Shown here in pieces: positions 8,119-18,473 of a DNA stretch of 19,996 nt. Positions within the stretch are counted from its first letter, which is position 1. The number at the start of each line of letters is the position of its first letter. Below the pieces are notes generated by a model. The model searched no databases. It was not told the DNA's origin and was given only the letters and a program-made list of their open reading frames with translations. Origin of the DNA: Amoebophrya sp. AT5.2 (taxonomy: Eukaryota; Sar; Dinophyceae; Syndiniales; Amoebophryaceae); assembly GCA_005223375.1 (NCBI GenBank), contig RXOD01004607.1, positions 1 through 19,996 of the forward strand, given 5' to 3'. A program made the translations under genes and the position numbers.

Positions 8119-9260
8119 CGCCATTCCCCTTGCGGCCGCTGCCCGGCGCGTGGTTGTGCCGACGGGTCGCGGAAGGATGGAACACGGTCGCAGGCGGCGA
8201 AGTGGAATGGGTGAGAGATATCCTCTACGGCCTGCGCGGCCGCCCATGCACAAAGTTGCAGAAATCGACGGAGTGGGCCCGCACCGCAGTAAGCACATCC
8301 TAATCCTTCCGGCCGCGCGGAGATCGGCGCGCACGTGGACGGCAAGCGGGTACCGCTGGGCCACAGCGTCAGGATTGGTGCCACGCAAGCAGCAGCGGGG
8401 GCGGGGATGGCGATCGAGTCAATTAATCCAGCGCCGCGCCAAGCGTCAAGATCTGGAGACCACACAAAGATGCGCCCCAGTCGTCCGAGCAAGAAGTGAC
8501 TTCCAGCGCGGTGAACACGAGCGAGATCACCAAGCGCACGCGTGCCGCGATGAAGGCCGGAGCTTGCGCGGCGATCGATACCGCCGTCGCTGCTCGCGCC
8601 ATCCAGGCCGGCGCTGGCCCTGATCTGGACGCGGACATCGAGGCTGGCATTGGTTGCGCACATCGACGCGAACCCGGTCCAGCTGGACTCGACGCGGATG
8701 GAGCGCGTGGGCCTCTAAGTTGCCAAATGCGCAGAGGCCGCAGGATAGGGATCCGCGGCAGAGGCGTCACTATTGCCATCTCGCTCGTACTTTGGTGGCC
8801 GCTGGACGCTTCTCAAGACGGGGGAGCTGCATGACAAACGGGGCACCTCCATCCAGAAGAAAGCGCCGCCGCAGCGGCTCACTGCGATCAGCTTGCCCCT
8901 AGCGCGCGACTTCACTTTCAAACTAACCCTGGGGCGCCAAAGGTCGAGCGCTGGGACACGCCCGCGCCCTCCGCGAGTTCTACGGGGCTGCGCTCCCTCT
9001 TGTTCGGCACGAGGCTGGCCGAGGGAGCGTCAGCGCGGAGCGGTGAACTTTGGACGCTGAGCCTGAAGCGGTGGAAGCGATTGGCTTCGATTCGTGTTCG
9101 TGCGCAGATCGCTGACGAACACCAGCGGAGAAGATATTGCCAAATAAAGCGGGGCGCCGGTTCCAGGCAAGCGGCAAGGGCAAGACGGGGAGGCGATAAG
9201 GCCGTCCGGGATGGAGGAGGCGCGGGTAGCCGCGCGGGGGGGCGTTAATCGCGAGGCTCA
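8119..9260. other. GC-rich stretch between repeats, no supported gene
   Basis: Several long open frames overlap on both strands, as expected from the base composition. The most protein-like piece is plus-strand TSSAVNTSEITKRTRAAMKA and AIDTAVAARAIQ (about 8497-8600), but the opposite strand is equally open. I see no splice sites, motifs or RNA genes. Confidence 0.35.
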
Positions 9261-9265
9261 TCCTC

Positions 9266-9472
9266 ATGGAGGAAGAAAATTCGGACAACGATCCAAGCGG
9301 GGCGATCGAGGAACTGCGAGAGTCCTCAGAGGAGAGGATCTGTCTCGTGCGCATGGACAACCGTCGGCGGCCGGCACCGGACTCGGGGCGGCACCGGCGG
9401 CGCACATTGGGCGGAAATTCGATTGCTTTTGATGGCGGTACGCGTACGGCTTTGGCGACAGGGTTCGTTTAA
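9266..9472 (+). CDS. Small hypothetical ORF, 68 residues
   Basis: ATG 9266 to TAA near 9472. The start is acidic (MEEENSDNDPSGAIEELRES) and the end basic, then glycine-rich (RRTLGGNSIAFDGGTRTAL). Part of the end (around 9393-9450) resembles a stretch at about 11365-11440 (GGCGCACATTG and flanks), so it may belong to a second dispersed repeat. Context suggests a fragment rather than a free-standing gene. Confidence 0.2.
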   Translation: MEEENSDNDPSGAIEELRESSEERICLVRMDNRRRPAPDSGRHRRRTLGGNSIAFDGGTRTALATGFV

Positions 9473-9627
9473 GGTGGCGCGGGGGCTTGGCGCGATCTTG
9501 CAGAAGGTCAACGCCAGCGAACCAGTACACGCACAGCGCCGACCCGTAGGACTGGAGCGATTCGCGGAGACGGTGAGCGCCAAGGTGCGAGAGCCTCGGC
9601 GTCCGCGACAAGCTGGGGCCGGCCAAA

Positions 9628-10518
9628 GTGAACGCACCAGACGGCAAGGCGCTACATTTCCCCGGGCATGTGGACAACAATGCCTGGCCGGTTTCGCTGA
9701 GCGCACGGATGCCAGAGAGAGAGAGACGCCGCCACTCTCTGTCTCGTCTCTGGCGGTGTCTCCGATGCTTCTCATATAAAATTCTAGCGCGCGGCGAAGA
9801 TCATGAGCGACAAGCTCGACGACGCACGCGAACCGGCCAGCCTCTTTTACTTTTGTTCCGCCACGCACGCAGTTCGGACGAAGGCGGCTACGCAGATATC
9901 ATCTCGCCCCCTCTTTCTTCAGCGCGCCGGATAAAACTACCGCAAGCCTTCCAATTGGATGGAGTGGAGAAGAACACGACACCAGCCGCCGAGATAAAGC
10001 GGGGCGAATGCCTCGGGAAATTCGGAAAAAACGCGAAAACCTTCGGCCTCGAATTGAAACCCATGAAAGACATGCGCAGCAAGGCGCCGAAGGACGAGGA
10101 GAAGGCAGACGCACAGACTCGGACTCGCAGACGCTGCGCAATCATAGATAGGGCAGCGGCCAGCCGAGACGTCATAAACGGGAAAAAAGTAGAGCGCCAC
10201 AAGCCTCGCGAATGGAGCAAAAAACTGGCCGAAATTATCGAGCCAATCCCTATCCTTCGGGGGTACACTACAGGGGGCCCAGCCAAGGCGCGGCCGACGA
10301 CTGAGCGACAAAACCCCACGGAAGCGCCCAGGAAGCGCGGGCGCACGAGGACACTCCTGGGGGTGCATATGGTTGCGAGCCGCGACCGCATTGCGCCGCC
10401 GCGCCAGGCGTGGGCTAGGCAAGGGCGCGCGCCCAAGGCGCCAGCGTCTTCGCCCGCCGCCGCCCGCCTGTCCCCACCGAGAAAGACAGACAAAGAAACA
10501 AAAAGCGCGCAGACGTAA
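9628..10518 (+). CDS. Long open frame, 296 codons, unknown, lysine- and arginine-rich
   Basis: This is the longest uninterrupted plus-strand frame of the left half (GTG 9628 to TAA near 10518). The middle is convincingly protein-like: SARRIKLPQAFQLDGVEKNT, then KFGKNAKTFGLELKPMKDMR, then RHKPREWSKKLAEIIEPIPI. The last 75 codons lie inside repeat A2 and are low-complexity Arg/Ala/Pro. The upstream neighbour is in another frame (RFAETVSAKVREP is followed one base out of frame by RDKLGPAKVNAPDGKALHF), so the true N-terminus has been frameshifted away. ATG codons inside are possible starts. The strand is strikingly poor in T here. No domain recognised; probably an element protein remnant. Confidence 0.35.
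   Translation: MNAPDGKALHFPGHVDNNAWPVSLSARMPERERRRHSLSRLWRCLRCFSYKILARGEDHERQARRRTRTGQPLLLLFRHARSSDEGGYADIISPPLSSARRIKLPQAFQLDGVEKNTTPAAEIKRGECLGKFGKNAKTFGLELKPMKDMRSKAPKDEEKADAQTRTRRRCAIIDRAAASRDVINGKKVERHKPREWSKKLAEIIEPIPILRGYTTGGPAKARPTTERQNPTEAPRKRGRTRTLLGVHMVASRDRIAPPRQAWARQGRAPKAPASSPAAARLSPPRKTDKETKSAQT
9711..9754. repeat. GA/TC-rich imperfect hairpin
   Basis: GCCAGAGAGAGAGAGAC at 9711-9727 is nearly complementary to GTCTCGTCTCTGGC at 9741-9754, with a loop of about 13 bases. It lies within an open frame. A role in RNA structure is not demonstrated. Confidence 0.5.
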
Positions 10519-10609
10519 CGAAGCAAGCGCGCGCGCCAGCCCATTACAAGGCGCGCGCCCCTTTCTCATTCACTGAACGCACGCCCAGCCTTTCCACAGC
10601 CAGACGACA
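10282..10609 (+). repeat. Degenerate direct repeat, copy A2
   Basis: Second copy of the repeat at 7763-8118, same orientation, about 2.5 kb away. The two share blocks of up to about 30 identical bases separated by substitutions and short indels, so the duplication is old. The right end coincides with the same CCAGACGAC sequence. It overlaps the 3' end of the 296-codon open frame. Confidence 0.75.
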
Positions 10610-10638
10610 CGCCAGCCGCCAGCGCAGGCACGACATGG

Positions 10639-10938
10639 ATGGGCGGGCATTGCAAGGGCCAGAAGTCCTCTCGCAGCAAAGAGACAGAAAAGACGCGCGA
10701 CAAAAGAAGCGAGGACGCGGCTCGCCCAGTCTCCCCGGACTCCGTTGGCGCTCTCTTTGATGCGATCCGATCGCACAACCCCGCGCGCGGCATCGCCGGT
10801 CGAGCTCTACGGCCAGAACTACTCGCGCTTCACCTGACCTACGATCGCAATGAGTGGCGGCGCGGCGGGGGCTGGCCGAGGCAACATCCAGCAGCCAAGG
10901 ACGCAGCTAGCGAGGGCGCCCCTACAGCGTCGGCCTGA
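10639..10938 (+). CDS. Hypothetical ORF, 99 residues, relic-like
   Basis: ATG 10639 to TGA near 10938. It starts lysine/arginine-rich and contains SPDSVGALFDAIRSHNPARG and RALRPELLALHLTYDRNEW, an amphipathic helical pattern. Just after the stop, the next protein-like stretch (IFCAAWGIAELDALAQGATR, to a TAG near 11089) is in a different frame, again pointing to an indel. No family recognised. Confidence 0.25.
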   Translation: MGGHCKGQKSSRSKETEKTRDKRSEDAARPVSPDSVGALFDAIRSHNPARGIAGRALRPELLALHLTYDRNEWRRGGGWPRQHPAAKDAASEGAPTASA

Positions 10939-11089
10939 TTTTTTGCGCAGCCTGGGGAATAGCGGAACTCGATGCACTCGCTCAAGGAGCGACGCGAGTC
11001 GATTGCCCGCCCGCAAGGAGCTGGGTGGAGGAACGGCACGCGAGGGGACGCCAGCATCTCCGCGCTCAGCTTGAGGGCAATGGCCCGTA

Positions 11090-11566
11090 GATAGAAGTAG
11101 GAGGGTGTCGGCGACCGCTGGCCAACAATTGGAAACGACCAACGAAGCGAGTGCGTGGCAGCAAAGCGCGCCCGGGGCCGTATTCAGTTAACCGCAGCGA
11201 GCAAACGCGAAGCAGGCCGCGGCTGTGGTCGGTGTCGGTCCGGTTTAAAATAGCGGGCGCACCTCTCTCGGAGTTCACCCAAGCACAGCGCCACGGTGCA
11301 GAGCCGAGCCCACCGACAAAGCCACGAAGCCGATTGATGGCCAGCCTTTAGGTCGCCGCCCGGAGTGCGGCGCACATTGTGCGAAAATTTTGTCGATGGC
11401 GGGAGCGGGGCGGTCACGGTCTTGGCAAACTGGCGACGTTGGCGACCTCACAAGCCACGAAAGCCGAGAGCTAAAGCGGGCCACCGAACTGCGATAGGGG
11501 TAGTAGGGCCTCCATCTTGCAGCGAGTCCGGTTCATGCGAACACACTGCCAGCGCAGTGTCAACGA
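11090..11566. other. Stretch downstream of the radial-spoke gene, no supported gene
   Basis: It contains the 3' flank of the minus-strand gene ending at 11567 and the tail of the plus-strand relic region (RFKIAGAPLSEFTQAQRHGA, ending near 11351). The motif around 11365-11440 resembles 9393-9475. I see no classical AATAAA signal or RNA gene. Confidence 0.35.
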
Positions 11567-14500
11567 CTACGGAAGTAAAGTAGCTAGCAATACGTCGTCT
11601 CCCTCATCCGCTTCCTCTTCTGGCGGCTTTTCTTCTTCCTTCTCGCCTTCTTCTGCTTCGTCGGCTCCGGGCAGGTTTTCGCCCTCGACCGGGCCCGCGC
11701 TGTCGCCTGGACTCGCCTCGGCTGCGAGTTCCGCCTGAGACTTGTACGGTCCGCACTCCACCGCTGGAAGAAGGATCCACTTGACGAACGCGTCAAATTT
11801 TTCCTCTGTCAAGACGCCTCGCAAGATGTCGGTCCCGTCTGGATTTCTGCATCCCTGGACAGAGTACTCCTTCAGAAAAAGAATGAACTCGGCAAAATTC
11901 ATCTCCGTCTCCAGGAAATCGAGAATCCCGATATCTGCAGGTAGGTTGGAAAAACACAAAGTCAAACGGCTAAAAACAAGCGCAAGCCAGTGCCAGGAGC
12001 AGCGCGCTCTTAATAGTTACAAACATACATGGATGTACATGTTGGTAAAAGTGGAGGGATTGGAGTCAGCTTCTATGCGGTGCTACTTGCCCTCGAGAGT
12101 AGACGAGAAGATCATAAGCAACCGTTGCCTTCCTTCTAGCTGTATCTCAATCTTCTGTTCTGAAGTAAATTCGCCCTCACGGAAAAACAAGACATGAGAA
12201 GTGGCACTTTCGCTCCCGTTGAGGACGTGCCAGCGGAGCATGTTTATGGAGTTGGGGTGCATCACATCCATGAGGCACTCGAGGTGTTGTTGCAGCTTCA
12301 GTCGCCACACGACAGCCAGCGTCATCTCTTCCGTCACCTCGACGCACTCGGACCGGTCGCGTTCCGCCTTCGCGAGGTCCGGCTTGTCGATCGTCGCTTT
12401 TGCAAAAAGAGCGTCGAGCCTGTTTGTCATTTTTTCGGAGTAGCGTAAACGTAAAGTCAGTTGGAAGTTAGCCGGGTACCAGCATGCACCTTGATTTTGG
12501 GTGCGCACAATAGAGGAAAAATTTATGAATTTAACCGAAAGATGGCAGCACAATCGTGCTGCAGCCGCCGCGCTGAGACAACGCTCATGAATCAAGCCGG
12601 TCCTTGTGCGAAATAATCAACGAATCTTCACGACTACCTTTCGTGCTACTGGACCGCGCGACGAGACAACGTAAGTGGACAGAAATAGCGCCTACAAAAA
12701 AATAAGCTGCACCCTTGTTTTTTTTCCTCCTTGAAGTTCAGGCTCCCTCGGTGCTGCTGCGTCCTGGTGATGCTCTTTCGCAGCACGCCGAGCTCGTCGT
12801 CTCCTTCTTCTCTGTCGTCCAGCAGAAAGGAGATGACCGCCGTTGTCAAGTCTGGCACGAGGTTTAGTCGTTTCTCGAGCAGCCCATGATCCATCAAAAA
12901 CTGCAGCACCTTTTTGAACGTGATGGTCACACTTTGTCGGCCGTTTACGTGCGCGCGCCTGCTGTTCGATACGAAGGTCGATGACCCCATCGGGTCCTTC
13001 AAAGCCAGCGGAGTGTCACCGAAGGACGACGCGCCGTTGCCCATCTCGCAGAAAACCTTCCACAGCTTCGGCTTGTGCAAGTCGAGGATCTGGTAGTTAC
13101 AGATTTTTACAGGTTCGTATTGGTAGTCGTAGTTGTGAGTCGTGTCATTAAATCGTGACTCTGACTGTACTTCATGTCTAAGTAGCAAATCTTCTTCTTC
13201 CGGGCTGCTGCTCACAAGCAAACAACTCGGCGTGCGTACCGGCTTCCACTCTGGCGCCCGCAGCACGTCGAAAGTCGCGAATGACATGGAGGGGACCAGG
13301 AGGAGTGGTTTTATGTTCTCCTTGAACAGCCTCTCCAGCTGCTTTTCCAGGTCCGTCATGAAGGGATACCTTGCCACGGCCACACGTATCAGACCCTCAA
13401 GAAAATGGCGGAACAGCATCGTTGCGTCGAAGGTCTGCGAATCGGTTATCTGTTGTCGGAGGCGGAAAAGTGTTCTTGTTGCCTCAAGGTGTACACAAAG
13501 GCAGGGCGCTCACTTGCTGGCCAAGGAGAACGGGATCGAGATTGGTATCATTGTAGTTTTCAGGCTGAATATTACCTGGAAGCTGTCTCCGAGCACTCTG
13601 CAGAAGCCAAATTCTTTGTCGACGACTTCTCCGAGGTTGTCGAGTACGTTGAAATCGGTCGGGCAGGTTTCTCTGTGCCACCTGGGTCCGCCGACCAGCC
13701 ATCTCGTCAACCGCGCAAGCGAGCACACGGGCGTAAGCTGTAAGTGTTTTTTATGCGGAGGTCCACGGATCGCCGCCATGCAGCAGCCGCACTACGAAAC
13801 CGAAAGTGTTGTAAGTAATATGATGCATTTACTACGATACCTTTGCAGTAGACAGAGTACCCGTGTCGTGGGTGCGAAGTCCATTATTTGCTCTCTCTCT
13901 CTCATCTCCAATCGCGAAAATTAGTCATGAAGACGCGCAACACCAAGTAGACTGTTCTTCGTTCAATGTCGACGGTAGACAGTACCAGCCGGAAGTCCCG
14001 TGCGAAGCACCAGAACTGCAGGAGCGTGAGCACGTACGGGTCATCGTCGTCGGATTTGAGCATCTTGCGGTAGCGGAGATACATCTGCTTCGTTTCGCTC
14101 ATGTATCTGAGGAGCAAGTTGTAGCTGCCGGTCAAGGGATCCTTGACTATCCTGGTCGCGTCCTCCTTGATAAAAACAACGAGGTCTTGGATGTGTATGC
14201 AGAGCCGGACCGGATTGTCCTCCCCGCCGATGTTCAGCGTGGTCTTCGCCGCTGCCTTGCCGCGCGGCGGATTTACCTTCAATAGGGCAACAAACGATTT
14301 TTCTCATGGATCTAGATTTTGTTTTTCGTTGGCCGCTTACAGAGCTGGTTAGAGGATCCTTCATTGCAGATTACCATCGTGTCGTTCCGGAAGGCGCCCG
14401 AGTAGACGCTCCCGTCTTCGAACGTAAATCGGCCGTGGTCGTCGTGTTTCAGATTGTCAATCCAGTGTCCCTCGTACTTGGCGCCATTTGCGTAGAAAAA

Positions 14501-15925
14501 AACGCCGTACCTGACAGCACAATTTTGCGAACCACTTGCCTATCCTTCTTCTACTTCTTTTGTATGGAGTGCTGAACCGGACTCGGAGATGTACGTCTCT
14601 ACTCCCTATGCAACGTCGAAAAACCTCCAGATCAAACGACTTACCCATGCCTCTTGCCTGCTCTCCAGCTGCCTTCATACTTGTTGTTCATTTGTTGGCT
14701 CGTGTGCTTGTCCACCTCGTTTTTGGAGCTGTTCAGCGCTTCCCAAATGTGGCTTCCTTCGCCGTCGGGCAGATTGTCCTTCCACTGGCCGGTGTACGAC
14801 TCGTTTACGCGCCCTAGCTCCTTCCAAGTCATGGAGCCCGCGCCGTTCATCTTTCCTTCCGCCCAGTGCCCATCGTAAACAACGCCCTGCCGCCACTGCT
14901 GCATACCGGTGCTGAGAAGAGAATGAGCGATCCAATGCGGAAGGTCGAGAGAGATTCAAACCTATGCAGCAGGTTCAATCGACAAGGTAGACATTCCAGT
15001 CGTGGAATGAGAATGAAAAATGATATGCATCTGTGAAGAAGAAGATAGAGATACCCGTGCTTGAGCCCGTTTGTCCACTGGCCGATATACCAAGCGGCGT
15101 AATTTGCACAGTTGAATGCCTTTTCGTACTGGTCGGGATCTACTTCTTCTCGTTTTCGCGCCGGTGTCTGCGCCTGAAGGTAAGTATCATCGGTCGAATG
15201 AGAGATATAAACAACGATAAAAACGCAGCGGAGGAGGAATCGAACCCCTGGGCCTCACGACCCCCCGCGGGTTGAAGCCGCGTCCGAGCACCAGCCCGGC
15301 TCACCACTGCTTTCGCATTCAAATACAGAGGAAAGCCCTGGGGCCCATTTCTTGGAATAAGACTGCGAAATACGGTTTGAGTGAGTATAAAGGACACAAA
15401 CAACTGCAAACCGAGTTCAAGTACTACATCCCCCGCTCCGCCGCCGCCGTCGTCCAAAGACAGTGCCGCACCCGTTGTCCTGCTTGGTCTCGGCTTCAAC
15501 TTCGGCAGTATTGGGTGAAACTCGTCCTCTTTGGCGTACACCATTGTCCCGTACCCGTGCCTCTCCCCTCGCACCCAGCTTCCTTTATATCTGCAGCCCC
15601 CGTCCGCCGCGAAGAAGAAGCCTTCGCCGTGCCGCCAGCCCTCGTGGAAGTCGCCGTCGTACCATCTCCCGTCCTCCCACCTGCAGGTCCCCACGCCCTG
15701 TATCTGCGAATTCTTGAACGGGCCCTCGTACAGTATGCCCGCCCCCTCCCAGTGGTACGACCCCTGCCCCTCGAGAAACTGCTCGCCTATCGAACTTGTT
15801 TTTACAGGCCCGACGTACATGCGGTCTGACATGAGCTGGATCTGCCGGACCTCGTCCTTCTTCTTCCGTTTGCGGGTCGACCCATACCGGTCGCCCGTGG
15901 CCTCGCCGTACTTTGTGGCAGACAT
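11567..15925 (-). CDS. RSPH10B: Radial spoke head 10B-like MORN protein (nine exons)
   Basis: Exons: 15925-15428, 15173-15055, 14911-14645, 14510-14375, 14276-13944, 13737-13576, 13434-12713, 12419-12087, 11969-11567. All introns are GT-AG; phases agree and the joined frame is about 990 residues ending in TAG. Starts of exon 6 and ends of exons 4, 5 and 7 are the least certain. Nine MORN repeats (YEGPF, YDGDF, YKGSW, YIGQW, YDGHW, YTGQW, YEGSW, YEGHW, YSGAF) fill roughly residues 66-390. The C-terminal half follows the RSPH10B order: VLTLLQFWCFARDF, then MLFRHFLEGLIRVAVARYPF, then TFKKVLQFLMDHGLL, and near the end LETEMNFAEFILFLKEYSVQ. It closes with a Glu-rich acidic tail (EEGEKEEEKPPEEEADEGDD). 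RSPH10B is a component of the axonemal radial spoke head and supports ciliary motility. The start ATG at 15923-15925 precedes a basic N-terminus. MORN-only proteins are an alternative only for the N-terminal half. Confidence 0.88.
15219..15223 (-). terminator. RNA polymerase III terminator of tRNA-Sec
   Basis: Five T on the minus strand directly follow the discriminator base G at 15224. This is the usual Pol III stop. Confidence 0.85.
15224..15310 (-). tRNA. trnU: tRNA-Sec (anticodon UCA)
   Basis: This 87-nt gene folds as a eukaryotic 9/4 selenocysteine tRNA. Acceptor GCAGUGGUG pairs with CUCCGCUGC (9 bp, one U-U mismatch, one wobble). D stem CCGGGC/GCUCGG (6 bp) has the four-base loop UGGU. 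Anticodon stem CGCGG/CCGCG holds loop CUUCAAC with anticodon UCA. The long variable arm is GGGUC/GGCCC with loop GUGA. T stem GGGG/CCUC (4 bp) holds loop UUCGAUU. Discriminator is G. A perfect internal B box (GGTTCGATTCC) is present. The product is charged with serine, converted to selenocysteine and read at UGA codons that carry a SECIS element. It lies in intron 1 of the radial-spoke gene on the same strand. I see no clear upstream TATA or proximal element; GTATTTGAAT about 15 bases upstream is weak. Confidence 0.95.
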
Positions 15926-18473
15926 AGTCTAAATTCGCTGCGGTTCTTGTCGCCCTTGTGCTGTCGAAGTGCCGTTTTTCCCGTACCGGCACCACCAGCT
16001 GAAAAACTTTGATCCTGGCTCAGGCAGGACTGCGACCTACCGGCGGCCGCTGCGCGCGCCGTTACTACCTCTACCGGGAAGAGTAGGTAGCGGACTCCCC
16101 TCTCTTCGTCGTTGCGTTCGGCGTGCTCAGCGCAACAGCTGCCGCGTGCCGTGGTCCTCTACAAGAGGTATTCTTAATCCGTTGCAGCTTGTTCAGCTCA
16201 ACAGCGCCGGCTCATCTCGTAGTTGTCCTCGCGCGGCAAATGCAAACGCACACTTCTCGCAAGCATTAGTTGAAGCCCAGAACTGAAAAGTCGTCGAGGC
16301 CAAGAGCCTGGCGCGTCGTTATCTCAGGCACACGCAATGTGGTCGCCAATCTCGATTCCAGATCCAGGTTGCCGCAGAACGCCGCAGGCCCAACTCACTT
16401 GTGAAGGCGTTGCGTGGCGCCAAAGCAGTGAAGCATCTTCGAAAGCGTCACCACCAGCGAGGACTCGCTCGGCGAAAACCTCAGGCCCGTCGCGAGCCCG
16501 TGGTCGCTGGTCGCGAAGAAGAAAGCAGTATCGAGCGTCAGACTTTACTTGATCATCGTGTGTGTTCTTTTCTTTCCATCCTCATCCTCAATTATGATAT
16601 TACCTACGGGCTAGTACGTCCTAAACAGGGTGGGACAACCACAACGCACTAGAAAGCCGTTCAGAATGACCTGCTCGATTCCGCGAGCATCGATTTCCTC
16701 CAGCAAAACCTGCTCTCTCCATTCGCTCCGCTAGATTTGATATCGCTCATCGAAGGGAAACTGTAACTGAGAACTCAATATATTGCCGCTCGATTTGAAT
16801 TTGGGATAGGTCAGTTTGCGCTCATTCGAAAGTTCTCTCGCAATGGATCAAAGAATTTCGCAATGAATTGACTGCGAGAGCTCTTCAGAGCCCCTCACAA
16901 TTGTGCAACGCATGGCAGTGATGGGAGGTATCCTCATGCAACAAGGAAGCGGCCGACGTAGTGTCCGCGTTGGCATTTTTCAATGGATTGGTTCCGCGGC
17001 TTGCTTGCGAATCGTATGTCATTCATGGCAGTGAAAGATGCGTCATGGTCATCAACATTCCTCATGGACTTGTTGTTTACTTGTCGAAATAAAGTTGAAA
17101 CGCTTATTGCCGTCCGTCTTACGAGCAGAACCGCGAGGACCTACCATCGGGATACTAATGATGGAACCATGCGGCTAGAAGGAGCTCAACGTCGGCTTTA
17201 AGTATTCCCTAAATCAACATGCTGCCAAAAATATGATACACGGCTGTTGAGCCTGAGTAAAACATGACGCAAGAAAAATGTCTGGGCAACCAGACGACCA
17301 GCCCTTCTCAAGCTCGTCTCGTCCTCGTGTTAGATCTGCCAAAGGATCTAGGTCGTCGTATGAATGGGCATGGGGGCAAAACAAGGGCTGGTGTCTGAGT
17401 CATGAATTAATGGCGGTCCGGATCTCGCATGCTGTGCCGGTTGTTCAAGTAGAAGTGGGCTCTGGCATCCTTCGAGGTGAGTCTGAATCGTGTCCTTGAG
17501 AATACCGGAAGAAAAAGTGTTGCCATGCCGCTTTAGATCAAGCCATTGCCATCAGAAATGATTCATTTTAGATGAAGAAAACTATGTCTTTGTCTACCCC
17601 CGCCGGTCTTCGTCCACAGAAGGGAGAGGGGCGAGGGGGTCGCTGAATGTCAATGCTTTCGACGATAAGAAAATGCTTTTCGCGAACGGAAGATTGATTG
17701 TGCTGCAAAGAAACGAGGATTACGATTACGATAAGGGTATAGAAAAGTAAAGACAATGCTAGTACGCAAGCCAGCGTTTTCGAGATCCTTGTTGGAAATG
17801 ACCGGGTTGTATGTATGAATTGGGAAGGCAACGGCTTCGCCGTCGCTCGCAGAGCGTTGTAGCATAGAGAAAAAAGAAATATGAACTCGAACTCCCGCAT
17901 AGAAATATTACCGATGAAAGTAGAGGAATGAAGAAGTGAGTAGGGCTCGCGCTTCTTCATGATTATGGATGCTGTTACAACGAACTGTATAGCCTGTGGT
18001 ATAGTACACCTTGCTCATGCTCTAGTCGTTAACGTTGACATCGATACTGCAATAAGCCAGTACATCCTTCGATTGCGACAACGCATACGCATTTCAATTA
18101 TTTGCCTTCGTTTAGTGCTGTTACTGTTAGCCCTAGTCCAAAATGTTGCCGCTGCCGCTGCTCGCAGCTGTTCGGGAACGAAAGCTTGCTCGTACAACTG
18201 ACTCTACGGCTGTCTGAATGTGAATCTCATCAATCTAGATAGAAGATCATTGTGTCCCTTAAATAATCAGCAGCGAAGTCCTCCTCTCGGTTACTCAGGT
18301 ATTCTAGATCAACATGATTCACATTCACATTCACTGCACACTATAACAAACTTCTTCATCAGAGTCTAGCGTTGCATCCCGTCCGAAGCTTCTTGGAAGT
18401 CGAGATGCGCCGTGGAGTTCAACTCCAGTGAACCCAGCTCCCTCACCTATTTTGCAAAGATTCCAGCATTCGT
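15926..18473. other. AT-richer intergenic stretch
   Basis: It lies between the start of the radial-spoke gene and the stop of the desaturase gene, both on the minus strand, so it holds the promoter of the first and the 3' end of the second. Open frames here are short. The longest (minus 17960-17568, 130 codons, with a hydrophobic run) has no supporting splice or motif evidence. A short ATTCAC repeat occurs near 18314-18335. No tRNA, snRNA or element recognised. Confidence 0.5.

Larger units (their letters stand above)
15174..15427 (-). other. Intron 1 of the RSPH10B-like gene, hosting tRNA-Sec
   Basis: The donor is GTAGTA at 15427-15422 and the acceptor TTACCTTCAG ends at 15174, phase 0. An alternative donor GTACTT three bases on also keeps the frame. 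The tRNA leaves about 117 bases on the donor side and 50 on the acceptor side, including the pyrimidine tract. Confidence 0.75.

Noticed and set aside
7309..8663. Long minus-strand open frames (241, 269 and 250 codons).
   Set aside because: They overlap each other in several frames, are Arg/Ala/Cys-rich, run through the repeat A1 and have no motif or splice support; a product of GC-rich, T-poor plus-strand composition.
9888..10569. Minus-strand open frames of 218 and 210 codons.
   Set aside because: Antisense of the more protein-like 296-codon plus frame and of repeat A2; composition is that of a complementary-strand shadow.
13889..13903. CT-rich run as a microsatellite or promoter element.
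   Set aside because: Only a few units, within an intron of the radial-spoke gene; looks like a pyrimidine-rich intron segment.
15140..15427. Continuation of MORN exon 1 as one long frame through the tRNA.
   Set aside because: The frame after 15428 translates intron and tRNA sequence; splicing to 15173 restores a MORN repeat in phase.
17568..17960. Minus-strand 130-codon frame with a hydrophobic run, possible membrane protein.
   Set aside because: AT-rich intergenic context, no splice sites or conserved motif; hydrophobic runs are expected by chance in such sequence.
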